This document shows positions 1-8,425 of a stretch of 64,000 nt of DNA, piece by piece (position 1 is the stretch's first letter; each line of letters opens with the position of its first letter). Source of the stretch: Streptomyces shenzhenensis (GTDB lineage Bacteria > Actinomycetota > Actinomycetes > Streptomycetales > Streptomycetaceae). The position numbers were made by a program, and so were the translations under genes. A model generated the notes under the pieces. That model did not search any database and was not told where the DNA came from. It saw only the letters and a list, made by a program, of their open reading frames with translations. Location: positions 124,001 through 188,000 of the forward strand of contig NZ_PENI01000014.1 in NCBI RefSeq assembly GCF_003688995.1. Reading direction: 5' to 3'.

Positions 1-2
1 CA

Positions 3-80
3 CTGACCGCGGAGAACCTGGAGCCCTTCGTCACCCCACACCTGTGCGTGGCCACCCTGCGGCGCACCGAGGGGGCCTGA
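3..80 (+). CDS. 3' end of an unidentified gene (partial)
   Basis: The window opens inside a plus-strand reading frame whose last 25 codons end at a TGA at 78-80. The tail contains the motif FVTPHLCVATLRR. The fragment is too short for me to assign a family, so I give no function. The frame is chosen because it is the only open one that runs cleanly from the edge to a stop before the degenerate DNA that follows. Confidence 0.4.
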   Translation: MTAENLEPFVTPHLCVATLRRTEGA

Positions 81-87
81 GCTCCTG

Positions 88-195
88 TCAGGACTGCGGC
101 CCCGAGCCGGTCTCCTCGGCAATGCGGGCGATCAGCCCGTCGAGCACCTGCTCGGCCTGTTCCGGGTCGAAGTCCGGCGCGCTCCGGAGACGCCC
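88..195 (-). pseudogene. C-terminal fragment of an unknown minus-strand gene
   Basis: On the minus strand about 35 codons ending at TGA 88-90 read as a plausible protein tail (DFDPEQAEQVLDGLIARIAE). The tail loosely resembles the last helix of TetR-family regulators. Upstream of about 195 the frame runs into the integrase remnant and no longer looks like protein. This is most likely a gene cut off by an insertion or deletion; the family assignment is a guess. Confidence 0.25.
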
Positions 196-214
196 CGCAG
201 CATCCGCGCACTGT

Positions 215-490
215 TGGGGTCCCAACCCCCGCGTTATCCCCGACGCGGTGTGGGCCAAGCTGCTGTGGGCCGACGTCAACCTCGCCTCCGAGGACCTGCC
301 CACAACCAGCACCGGTCCGCGCTGTCCACTGGAGCTTTCCCGGGCCGTGGCGCTGACCTGACTGTTCAGCGGCCAACACAGCGACGAGATCCGCCGCTTG
401 CGCACCGGCTGCATCCGCTGGCAGCACGACGGCACGGCCATCAGCCCGGACGCCGCCGACATCCTCGCCCGCGACACCGTCTGCCATTGA
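215..490 (+). pseudogene. Tyrosine recombinase/integrase remnant
   Basis: The plus-strand frame reads CPLELSRAVALT, a TGA stop at 359-361, then LFSGQHSDEIRRLRTGCIRW and ends at TGA 488-490. The pattern 'W-L-F-x-G-x-x-S-D-E-I-x-R-L' is typical of the catalytic core around the first Arg of tyrosine site-specific integrases. The stop sits where the family has Trp, so TGG to TGA is the likely change. Both ends are missing. It is a decayed mobile-element gene. Confidence 0.55.
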
Positions 491-577
491 CTTGGACACG
501 AGTTGGAGCCGAGCGCGAGCGGGGGCTCCCGGGGGTTGACGGTTCGGACTTTGCGAACAAAGAATGAACCGGACTCT

Positions 578-589
578 GACAACGTTGTC
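578..589. promoter_or_regulatory. LacI-type operator palindrome
   Basis: GACAACGTTGTC is a perfect 12-bp palindrome with the central CG step typical of LacI/GalR-family operators. It lies 23 bp before the GTG start of the secreted discoidin-domain gene, just upstream of its AGGAGG ribosome-binding site. A LacI-type sugar repressor is the likely ligand-responsive regulator, but no such gene is in this window. Confidence 0.45.
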
Positions 590-612
590 TTAGCTCCAGG
601 AGGCGTATTCCC

Positions 613-3600
613 GTGAACCACCACCTGCCCGCGCTGAGCAGACGCCGGTTCGCCCAACTGTCCGGCCTGACCGTGGCGTTGGCGGCGTCGACGTCGCTCG
701 GCGCCTCGTCGGCCGCGGCCGACGAGGCGCCGGGTGCTCATCGCCCGGCCGCTCCCGATCACATCGCCGACGTCTACTACCGGGCCCTGCTCACCCACAC
801 CCACTGGTCCGAGACCCAGTGGGACGCCTCCAAGGGACACTACACCGCCAAGAGTTTCGGCTTCGCCGTCGTCCTCGGGAACGCTCTGCTGCTCACCCGC
901 GGTACGTACGACGCCGAACGGGCCGGCGTCAGAAGACCCTGCTCGCCCGTACCCTCGCCACCATCAAGCACTTCGCCTCCTCGAACCGCCTCACCGGAGG
1001 CACCGAATGGGGCCGCACCCTCTTCTTCGACACCACCTTCCAGCTCTACTTCGTCCTTGCCGCGCGCCTTCTCTGGGATCGGCTCGACAGCGCGACGCGC
1101 GAGAACGTGGACACGATCGCGCGGGCGCAGGCCGAGTTCACCGCCGGTCTCGGCACGGGTGACGACCCCGCCTCGGGAGACTGGACACCGCGCGGCCTCA
1201 ACGGCGGCTTCGTGGGCGACACGAAGCTGGAGGAGATGGGTGTCTACGCGCAGGCGCTGGCCCCCGGACTCGCCTGGGCGCCCGACAACGTGCAGTATCC
1301 GCAGTGGAGGGACGCCTTCGGCCGCTGGAGCCGCAACGAGGCCGGGCTGCCTGCCGCGGACCGCGCCAATCCGGCGCTGGTCGACGGTGTTCCCATCAGC
1401 GACAACACCGCGCAGAACCTCTACGACACCTTCATCGTCGAGAACCACGGCTCGTTCGGCCCCCACTACCAGTCCGAACTGTGGCGAACATCCGGGCGCA
1501 CCGCCGCGCACTTCGTCACCGCCGGCCGGCCGCTGCCCGAGGTCCTGACCGCGCAGCCGAACGCCGGGCTCCTGTGGGACACCCTCCTCATGGTGATGAG
1601 CGACTCTGGTGAGCCGCTGATGCCGATGGTCAACGACCGTGAGCACCTCTACGGACGCGACGTCATCCCTCTCGCGTTCCTCGCCCAGGTGCTGGGAGAC
1701 CGGGCCGCCGCCCGCGCCGAGGCCGCGCTGGCCGAGCGCCTGGCGGCCTACCAGGCGTACGCGCCGGTCAACCGTCTGACCAAGTTCTCCGGGGAGCCCA
1801 AGTACGAGCCGGAGGCCCGCGCCGAAATCGCCATCAGCTATCTGCTGCACGAGTGGCGGGCCGCGCAGGGCAAGGAGGTACGCCCGCTCACGGAGCGGGA
1901 GTTGTTCGAACGGGCCAGTGGTGTACGGGACTTCGGCTCGGGACCCGGCCTCGTCGCGCACCAGTCGCCGGCAGCCTGGGCCGCGGCCGTCAGCAAGCCC
2001 GGCTACGTCAAGTTCGCCTGGCAACCCGCCCACGACGACTGGCTGTTCACCCTCAGTGGGAACACACCCATGTTCCTTCCCGCGACCAACGCCACACCGG
2101 CCGCCCGTTCCGTCACCACGTACAGCGAGCTCCGTGACGGCTTCGACGGCAGTGCAACGCTCTTCACACTGCCCACGGGCTTCGCGGGGTTCACCACTCT
2201 TCCCTCCGGGGACGTCGTCTACGCGACGAGCGGCACCTCGGCCGGCGAGGGCCACCTCGAAGTGCACAACCTCACCATGCCGGGAATCAAGGGCCTCGAC
2301 GGCGGCCGTACGTACACCGCCGCCGAGGGGGCAACCACCGTCGCGGCCAAGGACGGCGGCGCCCCGGCGCCCGGCGGCGGGCGCACGGACGACATCACCT
2401 TCACCAGGGCTTCCTACCGGCAGTTGCGGATGCGCGGGATCACCCCGGACCCGAAGTACGGATACTCCCTGTACGCGATCGAGGTGCGCGACGGCGCCGA
2501 GGGGGCGGACCTCGCGCGCGGTGCGACCGCGACCGCTTCGTCCTCCGACGCCGGCAAGGGCGCGGCCCTGGCCGTCGACGGCGACCTCGCGACGCGCTGG
2601 GCCGTCTCCGTCGCCGACCGCCCGCGGGCGGACAGCTGGATCACCGTCGATCTCGGGCAGGAGCGGGAGTTCGACCGTGTCACTCTGCGCTGGGAGGCCG
2701 CCGCCGGCCGGGCGTACGCGCTCCAGGGCTCGGTGGACGGAAAGACCTGGACCGACCTGGAGCGCTATCCGCACGCCGACCTCACCAGCACCGGCGGCTG
2801 GGTCTCGGTGGACGGGCGGGCGGGCCTCGTCGTGCGCGGTGGGAAGAACCCGCTTGCCGTCTACGGTGACACGCTGATCCTCTCCGACGGTCCGGCCGAG
2901 GCCGTCCTCGTCGAGGGTTACGCCGACGGCGACCCGTCCGAGGTGAAGGCTGCCGCGGGGCGCGAGGCGCCCAGGTCGGAGCATCCCAGTGTACGCGCGA
3001 GCACCGCGGGAGGTCACCTCAGCCTGTTCAATCTGTCGGCCGCTGCCGTGACCACCACGGTGTCCGTACCGCAGGACACCCGTTCGGTACGGCTGTACGC
3101 GGGCATACAGACGCTGACGGCCGACGGCACCGACTACCGCGCCGAACTCCCCGCCGCCCGGGCGGAGGTGGCACCCGCCCGCTTCGTCCTGCGACCCGAT
3201 GGCGGCGGGCGCGTTCCGGCCGGACTGCGCGCCGAGGTCGTGGACGCGGCCACGCTCCGGCTGACAGGGCCCTCCTGCCGACTGGTGGTCATCCCGCTGG
3301 GCGGGCGTGGCGGGCGTGCGACGCACGTCAGCGTGCGCCGCGGGCGTACCGAGAACGTCACCGTGCTCGGTACCACCGCCTATCCACTCACCGACATCGC
3401 ACTCGGTCGCGTCACCTTCCCGACGGCGCCGCTCCCGGCCGGCATGTCCGACCCGGCGGCGGCGGTCGACGGTGACCCGCACACCTCCTGGACTCCTGGG
3501 GCCGACGGCCGCATGGTGGTCGACCTCGGAGCACCGACGGCGATCGGCGAGATCCGGATCAGCTGGACAGGGGGGCGTGTGCCGTCGGCGGAGGCCGAGT

Positions 3601-3764
3601 TCAGCACCGACGGCCTGTCGTACGAGCCGGTCGGAACCTTCCGTACCAGGGGCCGTGTCGCGACACTCACCACGCAGGGCACCGCCCGCTACGTGGCCCT
3701 ACGGATCAGGGGCCGGGCCCGCAACGACGCACGTGTGGTCTCGCTTTCCGTACTCCCTGTCTGA
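613..3764 (+). pseudogene. Tat-secreted discoidin-domain protein, frameshifted
   Basis: The gene starts at GTG 613 after AGGAGG. Residues 9-18 (SRRRFAQLSG) and the following hydrophobic stretch form a Tat signal peptide with a likely cleavage site near residue 36. A helical region follows with a conserved-looking motif ENHGSFGPHY. Two F5/8 type C (discoidin, CBM32-like) domains lie around 2500-2830 and 3400-3760, suggesting a carbohydrate-active or surface-binding exoprotein. The frame changes once, near 925-935: the downstream frame is displaced as by a single missing base, with full-length homologous-looking sequence on both sides. I do not recognise the catalytic family of the N-terminal part. 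It could be a true frameshift mutation or a sequencing error; if corrected, the protein would be about 1,050 residues. Confidence 0.65.
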
Positions 3765-3807
3765 GTCCTGTCCCGATGCTGATGCCGCCGGGCCGGCCGG
3801 GCGGGCG

Positions 3808-3840
3808 ACGACGGCCACGACACTTCGCCGTGGCCGTCGT
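3808..3840 (+). terminator. Hairpin terminator after the discoidin gene
   Basis: A perfect 12-bp inverted repeat (ACGACGGCCACG and its complement) encloses a 9-nt loop 44 bp after the TGA at 3764. There is no strong U-tract, as is usual in Streptomyces. Confidence 0.7.
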
Positions 3841-3896
3841 TCCCACCCAGGCGTGCAACGCGCGACGTCCGGCGTCGGCCCACAGCGGCGGCGGTC

Positions 3897-3968
3897 GCGG
3901 CGGACGTGCACGGGGTGCCCACCCGCAGCGTGGACGGCCTGGTCAAGGCCCTGGGCGGGGTGAAGAAG
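3897..3968 (+). mobile_element. IS256/Mutator-type transposase fragment
   Basis: About 24 codons read DVHGVPTRSVDGLVKALGG, matching the conserved 'G-V-S-T-R-x-V-x-x-L-x-x-A-L-G' segment of IS256-family transposases. No other part of the transposase and no terminal repeats are visible. The DNA from 3970 to 4160 continues in other frames without a recognisable product; one frame ends at TGA 4117-4119 (tail DAKPGMAHGD). Confidence 0.5.
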
Positions 3969-4163
3969 CCGCACAGTCGCTGTGACCTGCGTGGTCAAGG
4001 GGCCCGCGCGGTGCCCGCCGGACGCCGACTACTTCCCTGCGGCGGTCTCGCGGAAGCCGGACCCGGTGTCGACGTCCGCCGCGGCCGATGCGAAGCCCGG
4101 CATGGCGCATGGGGACTGAAAGTTGCTGCGGCGGCTCGGGGCCTCCTGCCCGCGCGGGACTGT

Positions 4164-4197
4164 GGGGAGGGGCCGAAGAAAGCGGCCGCCCCCTCCC
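4164..4197. terminator. Possible terminator of the 4216-4713 gene
   Basis: A GC-rich stem (GGGAGGGGCCG pairing with CGGCCGCCCCCTCCC, one bulge) lies just past the stop codon of the minus-strand gene that ends at 4216. Position and stability suggest a terminator. Confidence 0.4.
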
Positions 4198-4215
4198 TCA
4201 GTCCATCCGTGATCA

Positions 4216-4713
4216 CTACGGCAGGCCGGCCTCGTCCGCCCGGCGGAACACGTCCCCGCACGTGAGGGACGGTGTCGGTGAGCGTTCGGCGAGGACGTTC
4301 AGCGCATAGCGCAGTTCCCTGCCCAGCAGGAATAGCTGGTGGCTGTACTGCCCACCCTTGTAGGTGTACAGGCGGAAGACGTTGACGGCCTGTCCGTCAT
4401 GGTCGTCGGCGAAAGTGTCCGGGAGCCCGGCGAGCAGTTCGTAGTCGTGCTTGCCGGTCGCCGCGTCGGCCACGACGTTGAGAGACAGAGCGTCGAATTC
4501 TGCGGCGGACAAGGAAGCGTCGACCGCGACGGCGTGGGCGGCCAGGGCCGCGAAGACCTCAATCATTCGCTCGCCCGTCGCCACGTCGATGCCCCGGGCC
4601 CCCAGGGTCTCGTGGCGACGAGCCTGCCGCCATGGCTCCTCGTCCACCAGCGGCAGCAGGACACGGCCCAGAAGCGCGCAGCGACACCACAGCATGTCGT
4701 GGTCCGAGGTCAC
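4216..4713 (-). CDS. Hypothetical protein, about 165 residues
   Basis: The frame has good actinomycete codon bias and no stops. I chose GTG 4713 because AGAGG lies 7 nt upstream; an ATG at 4734 has no such site. The protein is soluble, rich in Ala and Leu, with motifs DFxALS-like (EFDALSLNVVADAATGKHD) and FRLYTYKGGQYSHQLFLLGR near the C-terminus. I do not recognise a family and give no function. It lies downstream of the allantoicase operon but is separated from it by about 270 bp. Confidence 0.6.
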   Translation of the reverse strand: MTSDHDMLWCRCALLGRVLLPLVDEEPWRQARRHETLGARGIDVATGERMIEVFAALAAHAVAVDASLSAAEFDALSLNVVADAATGKHDYELLAGLPDTFADDHDGQAVNVFRLYTYKGGQYSHQLFLLGRELRYALNVLAERSPTPSLTCGDVFRRADEAGLP

Positions 4714-4724
4714 GGTCGATCCTC

Positions 4725-4940
4725 TCAGCGGCAAGTGGAAGGCCTGGGGCCGAAAACCAGTCCGACGACCACCAGGCCCTCCAACTTCCCACTACGCGCA
4801 AAGCACGTACAGAACGGGGCGGTTCTCACAGGTTGCCGCAGCGGTGGCACGCAACTGGACTGACGTGCGGTCCCTGCGGTGTGCCACATGTTCGAGAAGT
4901 CGTCGTAGTACTCGAGGTCCACCTCGCTGGTACGGGCCAC
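4725..4940 (-). CDS. Small hypothetical ORF
   Basis: A 71-codon minus-strand frame begins at GTG 4940 behind GGGAAGG, with N-terminus ARTSEVDLEYYDDFSNMWHT. It ends 12 bp before the start of the 4713 gene. The first 30 residues look like a real protein start, whereas the Cys/Arg-rich second half does not. It may be a truncated gene. No family was recognised. Confidence 0.3.
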   Translation of the reverse strand: MARTSEVDLEYYDDFSNMWHTAGTARQSSCVPPLRQPVRTAPFCTCFARSGKLEGLVVVGLVFGPRPSTCR

Positions 4941-4979
4941 GGGCCTTCCCGAGCGACGAGCTTGCGAAGTCTCCGGGGC

Positions 4980-6095
4980 TCACCCGCCGAGCGTCCGGTA
5001 CCGCTCCGCCAGGCGCGCCGTGCCCTTCTCCGTCAGGGAACCGTGCAGCCGCAGCCGCGAGACGCCGCCGTCGGGGTAGATGTCGATGCGGGCGTGCGTG
5101 GCGACGGCCGCCGTACCGAGGACAAAGCGGTGGTTGGTATCGGGCTGGAGACGGGTGCGCGGCAGGGCCTCGGCCCATTCCCCGTTCTCGCCGTTGCGTA
5201 CCGACACCGAAGCCCACCCCGCGGCGTTCCCCTTCAGATACGCCGTGTCGATCTCGATCGCACGGATCTCGGACTGGGCGGCGAGCCGGTAGCGGATCCA
5301 GTCATGGCCCTGGTCGCGGCGGCGGCGTGTCTCCCAGCCGTCGTCCATCTGGCGGGAGCGGCCCGGCTGGATGGTGTGGGTGGCGGGTGAGTAGAAGCGG
5401 TCGGAGGCGTCCTCGACCTGTCCGCCGTTCTCCAGGGCGACCACATCGAAGGTGCCGAGCGCGGCGAGCCACGCGGGGTCCGGGACGACCTCGCCGTGGA
5501 CCCTGAGGCGCGCGATGCCTCCGTCGGGGTGCTGGTTCACACGCAGGTGCGTGAAGTGCTGCTCGACGGACACGGCGAAGCCGTTGGCCGCGTGGCCGCC
5601 GACCGGAGTGCGGGGGACGAGAGTGGTCCACTTCACGTCGTCCGCGAGGAGTTCCTCCGAGGACGGGTTGCCGGGGAAGGACACGCCCTCGACCGACACG
5701 GCCTGGGGGTAGTTGCCGCGGAAGTGAGCGGTGTCGACCACGACGCCCCGCACGACGCCCGGGGCGCCGAGCCGGACCAGCGCCCAGTCGTGGTCCTCGG
5801 CCGTCGGCCACGGGTGGTCCGCCGAGGCACCGCGGCGCCTACGTGTCTCCCAGCCGTCCATGATCTTGCCCTTGTGCCCAAAGCGCTCGGGGTCGAACTC
5901 GGCGCGCCCGGGCAGCAGCAGGTTCTCCCGCTGGGCGAAGAACTCGTCGTTGGCGGCGATGACTCCGGCGCCGAGCCGGCGGTCGGCGAGGTCGGCGAGG
6001 TGGGTGAAGGGGAAGTCAGCGGTGCGGTAGTCCGCGTACGGGTCGCCGCCTCCATAGGGGTTCGCGTCGCCGGTGAAAGTCGGAATCGCCGTCAC
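4980..6095 (-). CDS. alc: Allantoicase
   Basis: Allantoicase hydrolyses allantoate to ureidoglycolate plus urea in the cytoplasm. The 371-residue protein has the two tandem jelly-roll repeats of the family. Each carries a variant of the motif 'DGWETRRRR' (near residues 82 and 250) followed by 'VxxDTAHFRGNYP' or 'IEIDTAYLKGNAA'. Length is normal. Start is GTG 6095, 51 bp after the allantoinase stop, so both genes are probably cotranscribed from the allB or permease promoter. This is the second step of allantoin breakdown. Confidence 0.93.
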   Translation of the reverse strand: MTAIPTFTGDANPYGGGDPYADYRTADFPFTHLADLADRRLGAGVIAANDEFFAQRENLLLPGRAEFDPERFGHKGKIMDGWETRRRRGASADHPWPTAEDHDWALVRLGAPGVVRGVVVDTAHFRGNYPQAVSVEGVSFPGNPSSEELLADDVKWTTLVPRTPVGGHAANGFAVSVEQHFTHLRVNQHPDGGIARLRVHGEVVPDPAWLAALGTFDVVALENGGQVEDASDRFYSPATHTIQPGRSRQMDDGWETRRRRDQGHDWIRYRLAAQSEIRAIEIDTAYLKGNAAGWASVSVRNGENGEWAEALPRTRLQPDTNHRFVLGTAAVATHARIDIYPDGGVSRLRLHGSLTEKGTARLAERYRTLGG

Positions 6096-6146
6096 TGTGA
6101 TCAGGTCTGCCTTTCGGTGTGGACCGCTGGAGGTGCGGAACGGGCA

Positions 6147-7487
6147 TCAGGAGGGCCGGGTGAGGAGTTGGCCCTTCGGTTCGGTGAACTCGCCTGCCGC
6201 GAAGACGCGTTCGCCACGCAGCCAGGTGGATCTGACCACGCCGTACAGGGTCCTGCCGGCATACGCCGTGACACGGTTGCGGTGTTGGAGGGCCGCGGGG
6301 GTGACGGTGAACGTCTCGTCGGGGGCGAGCACGGCGAAGTCGGCGTCCCGGCCCGCCGCGATGGCGCCCTTGCGTGCGTCCAGGCCCACCAGCCGTGCCG
6401 TACCTGTCGACATCCAGCGGACCACGTCCTGCAGATCGTGGCCCCGCTTCCGCGCCTCGGTCCATACCGCCGACAGGCTGAGCTGGAGACCGGAGATGCC
6501 GCCCCAGGCGGTGGCGAAGTCGTCGGTCTTGAGGTCGGCCGTGGACGGGGAGTGGTCGGTGACCACACAGTCGATCGTGCCGTCGGCCAGCGCCTGCCAG
6601 AGCACATCCTGGTTGGCGGCCTCGCGGATGGGCGGGCAGCACTTGAACTCGCTGGCGCCGTCCGGGACTTCCTCGGCCGTCAGCGTCAGGTAGTGCGGAC
6701 AGGTCTCCACCGTGATGGCCACGCCCTCCCGTCTGGCCCCGGCGATCAGCGGCAGCGCGTCGCTCGACGACAGATGGAGCACATGCACACGGGCGCCATG
6801 CCGCCTCGCCTGTTCGATCAGGGTCGTGATGGCCGTGACTTCGGCGCCACGCGGGCGCGAGGCGAGGAAGTCGGCGTACTTCGGGCCGCCCTGCTGCGGA
6901 GCGGAGGCCAGGTGGTGCGGGTCCTCGGCATGGACGATCAGCAGTCCGCCGAAACCGGCGATCTCCCTCATCGACCGGTCCAGTTGCTCCCTGTCGAGTG
7001 CCGGGAACTCGTCCACGCCCGACGGCGACAGGAACGCCTTGAAGCCGAAGACCCCGGCTTCGTGCAGCGGCCGCAGGTCCTTGACGTTGTCAGGGAGCGC
7101 GCCGCCCCAGAAGCCCACGTCAACATGTGCCCTGGTTACGGCGACCTCCCGCTTCGTACGGAGGTGGTCGACGGTCGTGGTCGGCGGGAGGGAGTTGAGG
7201 GGCATGTCGACGAGGGTGGTGATGCCGCCGGCCGCCGCTGCGCGCGTCGCGGTCCAGAAGCCCTCCCACTCGGTGCGGCCCGGGTCGTTGACGTGCACAT
7301 GGGTGTCGACGAGTCCGGGCAGCAGGACGTCGTCGCCGAAGTCCTCCAGCCGGGCTCCGGCCGGCACCTCGGCGTCGTGCGGGAGCACGTCCACGATCCG
7401 GCCGTCGGCCACGGTGACGGACGCGGGGCGCGTGCCCTCGGGGGTGATGACGCGCGTTGAGCGCAGTATGAGCTGTACGTCGGGCAA
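6147..7487 (-). CDS. allB: Allantoinase
   Basis: Allantoinase opens the hydantoin ring of allantoin to give allantoate. The 446-residue amidohydrolase shows the metal-binding HVHVNDPGR near residue 60, the carboxylated-Lys segment FGFKAFLSPSG near 150, HAED near 190, HLSS and VVTDHSP, in family order. The start is TTG 7487 with GAGGGGGG five bases upstream; there is no better start nearby. A possible AllR-like site lies 59 bp upstream. The gene is followed directly by allantoicase. Confidence 0.93.
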   Translation of the reverse strand: MPDVQLILRSTRVITPEGTRPASVTVADGRIVDVLPHDAEVPAGARLEDFGDDVLLPGLVDTHVHVNDPGRTEWEGFWTATRAAAAGGITTLVDMPLNSLPPTTTVDHLRTKREVAVTRAHVDVGFWGGALPDNVKDLRPLHEAGVFGFKAFLSPSGVDEFPALDREQLDRSMREIAGFGGLLIVHAEDPHHLASAPQQGGPKYADFLASRPRGAEVTAITTLIEQARRHGARVHVLHLSSSDALPLIAGARREGVAITVETCPHYLTLTAEEVPDGASEFKCCPPIREAANQDVLWQALADGTIDCVVTDHSPSTADLKTDDFATAWGGISGLQLSLSAVWTEARKRGHDLQDVVRWMSTGTARLVGLDARKGAIAAGRDADFAVLAPDETFTVTPAALQHRNRVTAYAGRTLYGVVRSTWLRGERVFAAGEFTEPKGQLLTRPS

Positions 7488-7545
7488 CGGACCCCCCTCT
7501 TGTGCTGGTTCTCTGTTGACGGTCGCCCTTCACCAACGTCTGGAT

Positions 7546-7560
7546 TTTCGAAGAGCGGAA
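7546..7560. promoter_or_regulatory. Weak AllR-like 15-bp site upstream of allB
   Basis: TTTCGAAGAGCGGAA resembles the repeated motif TTYYGC-N3-GCGGAA found at the allR, malic enzyme and permease promoters. One half is perfect and the other is degenerate. It lies in the 168-bp gap between allB and the racemase gene, so it may control a separate allB-alc transcript. Confidence 0.4.
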
Positions 7561-7655
7561 CGACGTCGTCACTGCCTGATTCTGCGAGTCCGTACCTTCA
7601 CGGCCAGCCGGGCCTCATCACAGCGGCCGGACCCGGCCTCGCTCCCCCACCTGCA

Positions 7656-8381
7656 TCAACGCGTCTGCGGAGGCCAGTTGACCATGCGCTTGGGCCGCGG
7701 CGGTGCGTATGTGCGCACCTTCGAGGTGGACAGCCCGAGCCGGACGAGGGACTCGGCGATCGTCACGGCGGCACTCACACCGTCGACGACGGGGACCCCG
7801 GTGCGTTCGGCAACGCGTTCCGTGAGGCCTGACATGCCTCCGCAGCCCAGGCAGATCACCTCCGCCCGGTCGTCCTCCACCGCGCGGGCGGCCTGTTCGA
7901 CGATCGCGTCGACGGCGGCCTTCTCGTCCCGTTCCAGATCGAGTACGGCGAGCCCGCTGGCGCGCACGGAGGCGCACCGGGCGCTCAGGCCGGCGACGTG
8001 GAGACGCTCCTCGATGAGCGGGACCGTGCGGTCGAGGCTGGTGACGACGGAGTAGGAGCGGCCGAGGAATTGGGCGGTGCTCGCGGCGGCCTCGGTGATG
8101 TCGACGACGGGCACGTCGAGCAGTTCCTGCAGGCCTTCCCGTCCGTGCTCGCCGTATCCGGCCTGGATCACGGCGTCGAACGGCTCGGTGTGGGCGCGGA
8201 CGGCCTCCATCACGGCGACGGCGGCGACGTAGCTCTCGTAGTTGCCCTCCACGGACTCCGCTCCGAAGGAGGGGGTCAGCGGGACGATCTCGGTACCGGG
8301 TGACGCTGCACCGGCCGCCTGCTCACCGATCGAGTCGGTGATGGACTGCGTGGTGTTGACGTTCACGACGAGGATGCGCAT
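7656..8381 (-). CDS. Allantoin/hydantoin racemase-family protein
   Basis: The 241-residue protein belongs to the Asp/Glu/hydantoin racemase superfamily. It has the N-terminal MRILVVNVNTTQSIT and the two Cys-like catalytic regions, VIQAGYGEHG (first position altered) and CLGCGGMSGL. Placement between an NCS1 permease and allantoinase suggests it interconverts allantoin enantiomers so that both can be used. Start is ATG 8381. I infer the allantoin substrate from context. The first catalytic Cys appears replaced (QAGYGEHG), which is seen in part of this family but is worth checking. Confidence 0.8.
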   Translation of the reverse strand: MRILVVNVNTTQSITDSIGEQAAGAASPGTEIVPLTPSFGAESVEGNYESYVAAVAVMEAVRAHTEPFDAVIQAGYGEHGREGLQELLDVPVVDITEAAASTAQFLGRSYSVVTSLDRTVPLIEERLHVAGLSARCASVRASGLAVLDLERDEKAAVDAIVEQAARAVEDDRAEVICLGCGGMSGLTERVAERTGVPVVDGVSAAVTIAESLVRLGLSTSKVRTYAPPRPKRMVNWPPQTR

Positions 8382-8425
8382 GGATCGGCTTTCTGGACGG
8401 ATTCTGGTGAGCTCTGCTGACCGGT

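Noticed and set aside
840..3482. An 880-codon open frame on the minus strand opposite the discoidin gene
   Set aside because: High-GC shadow frame: low-complexity Arg/Gly/Val text, no domain, and the plus strand has clear discoidin domains and a signal peptide.
5496..7460. A 654-codon plus-strand frame opposite allantoicase and allantoinase
   Set aside because: It is antisense to two well-recognised enzymes and contains no recognisable motif.
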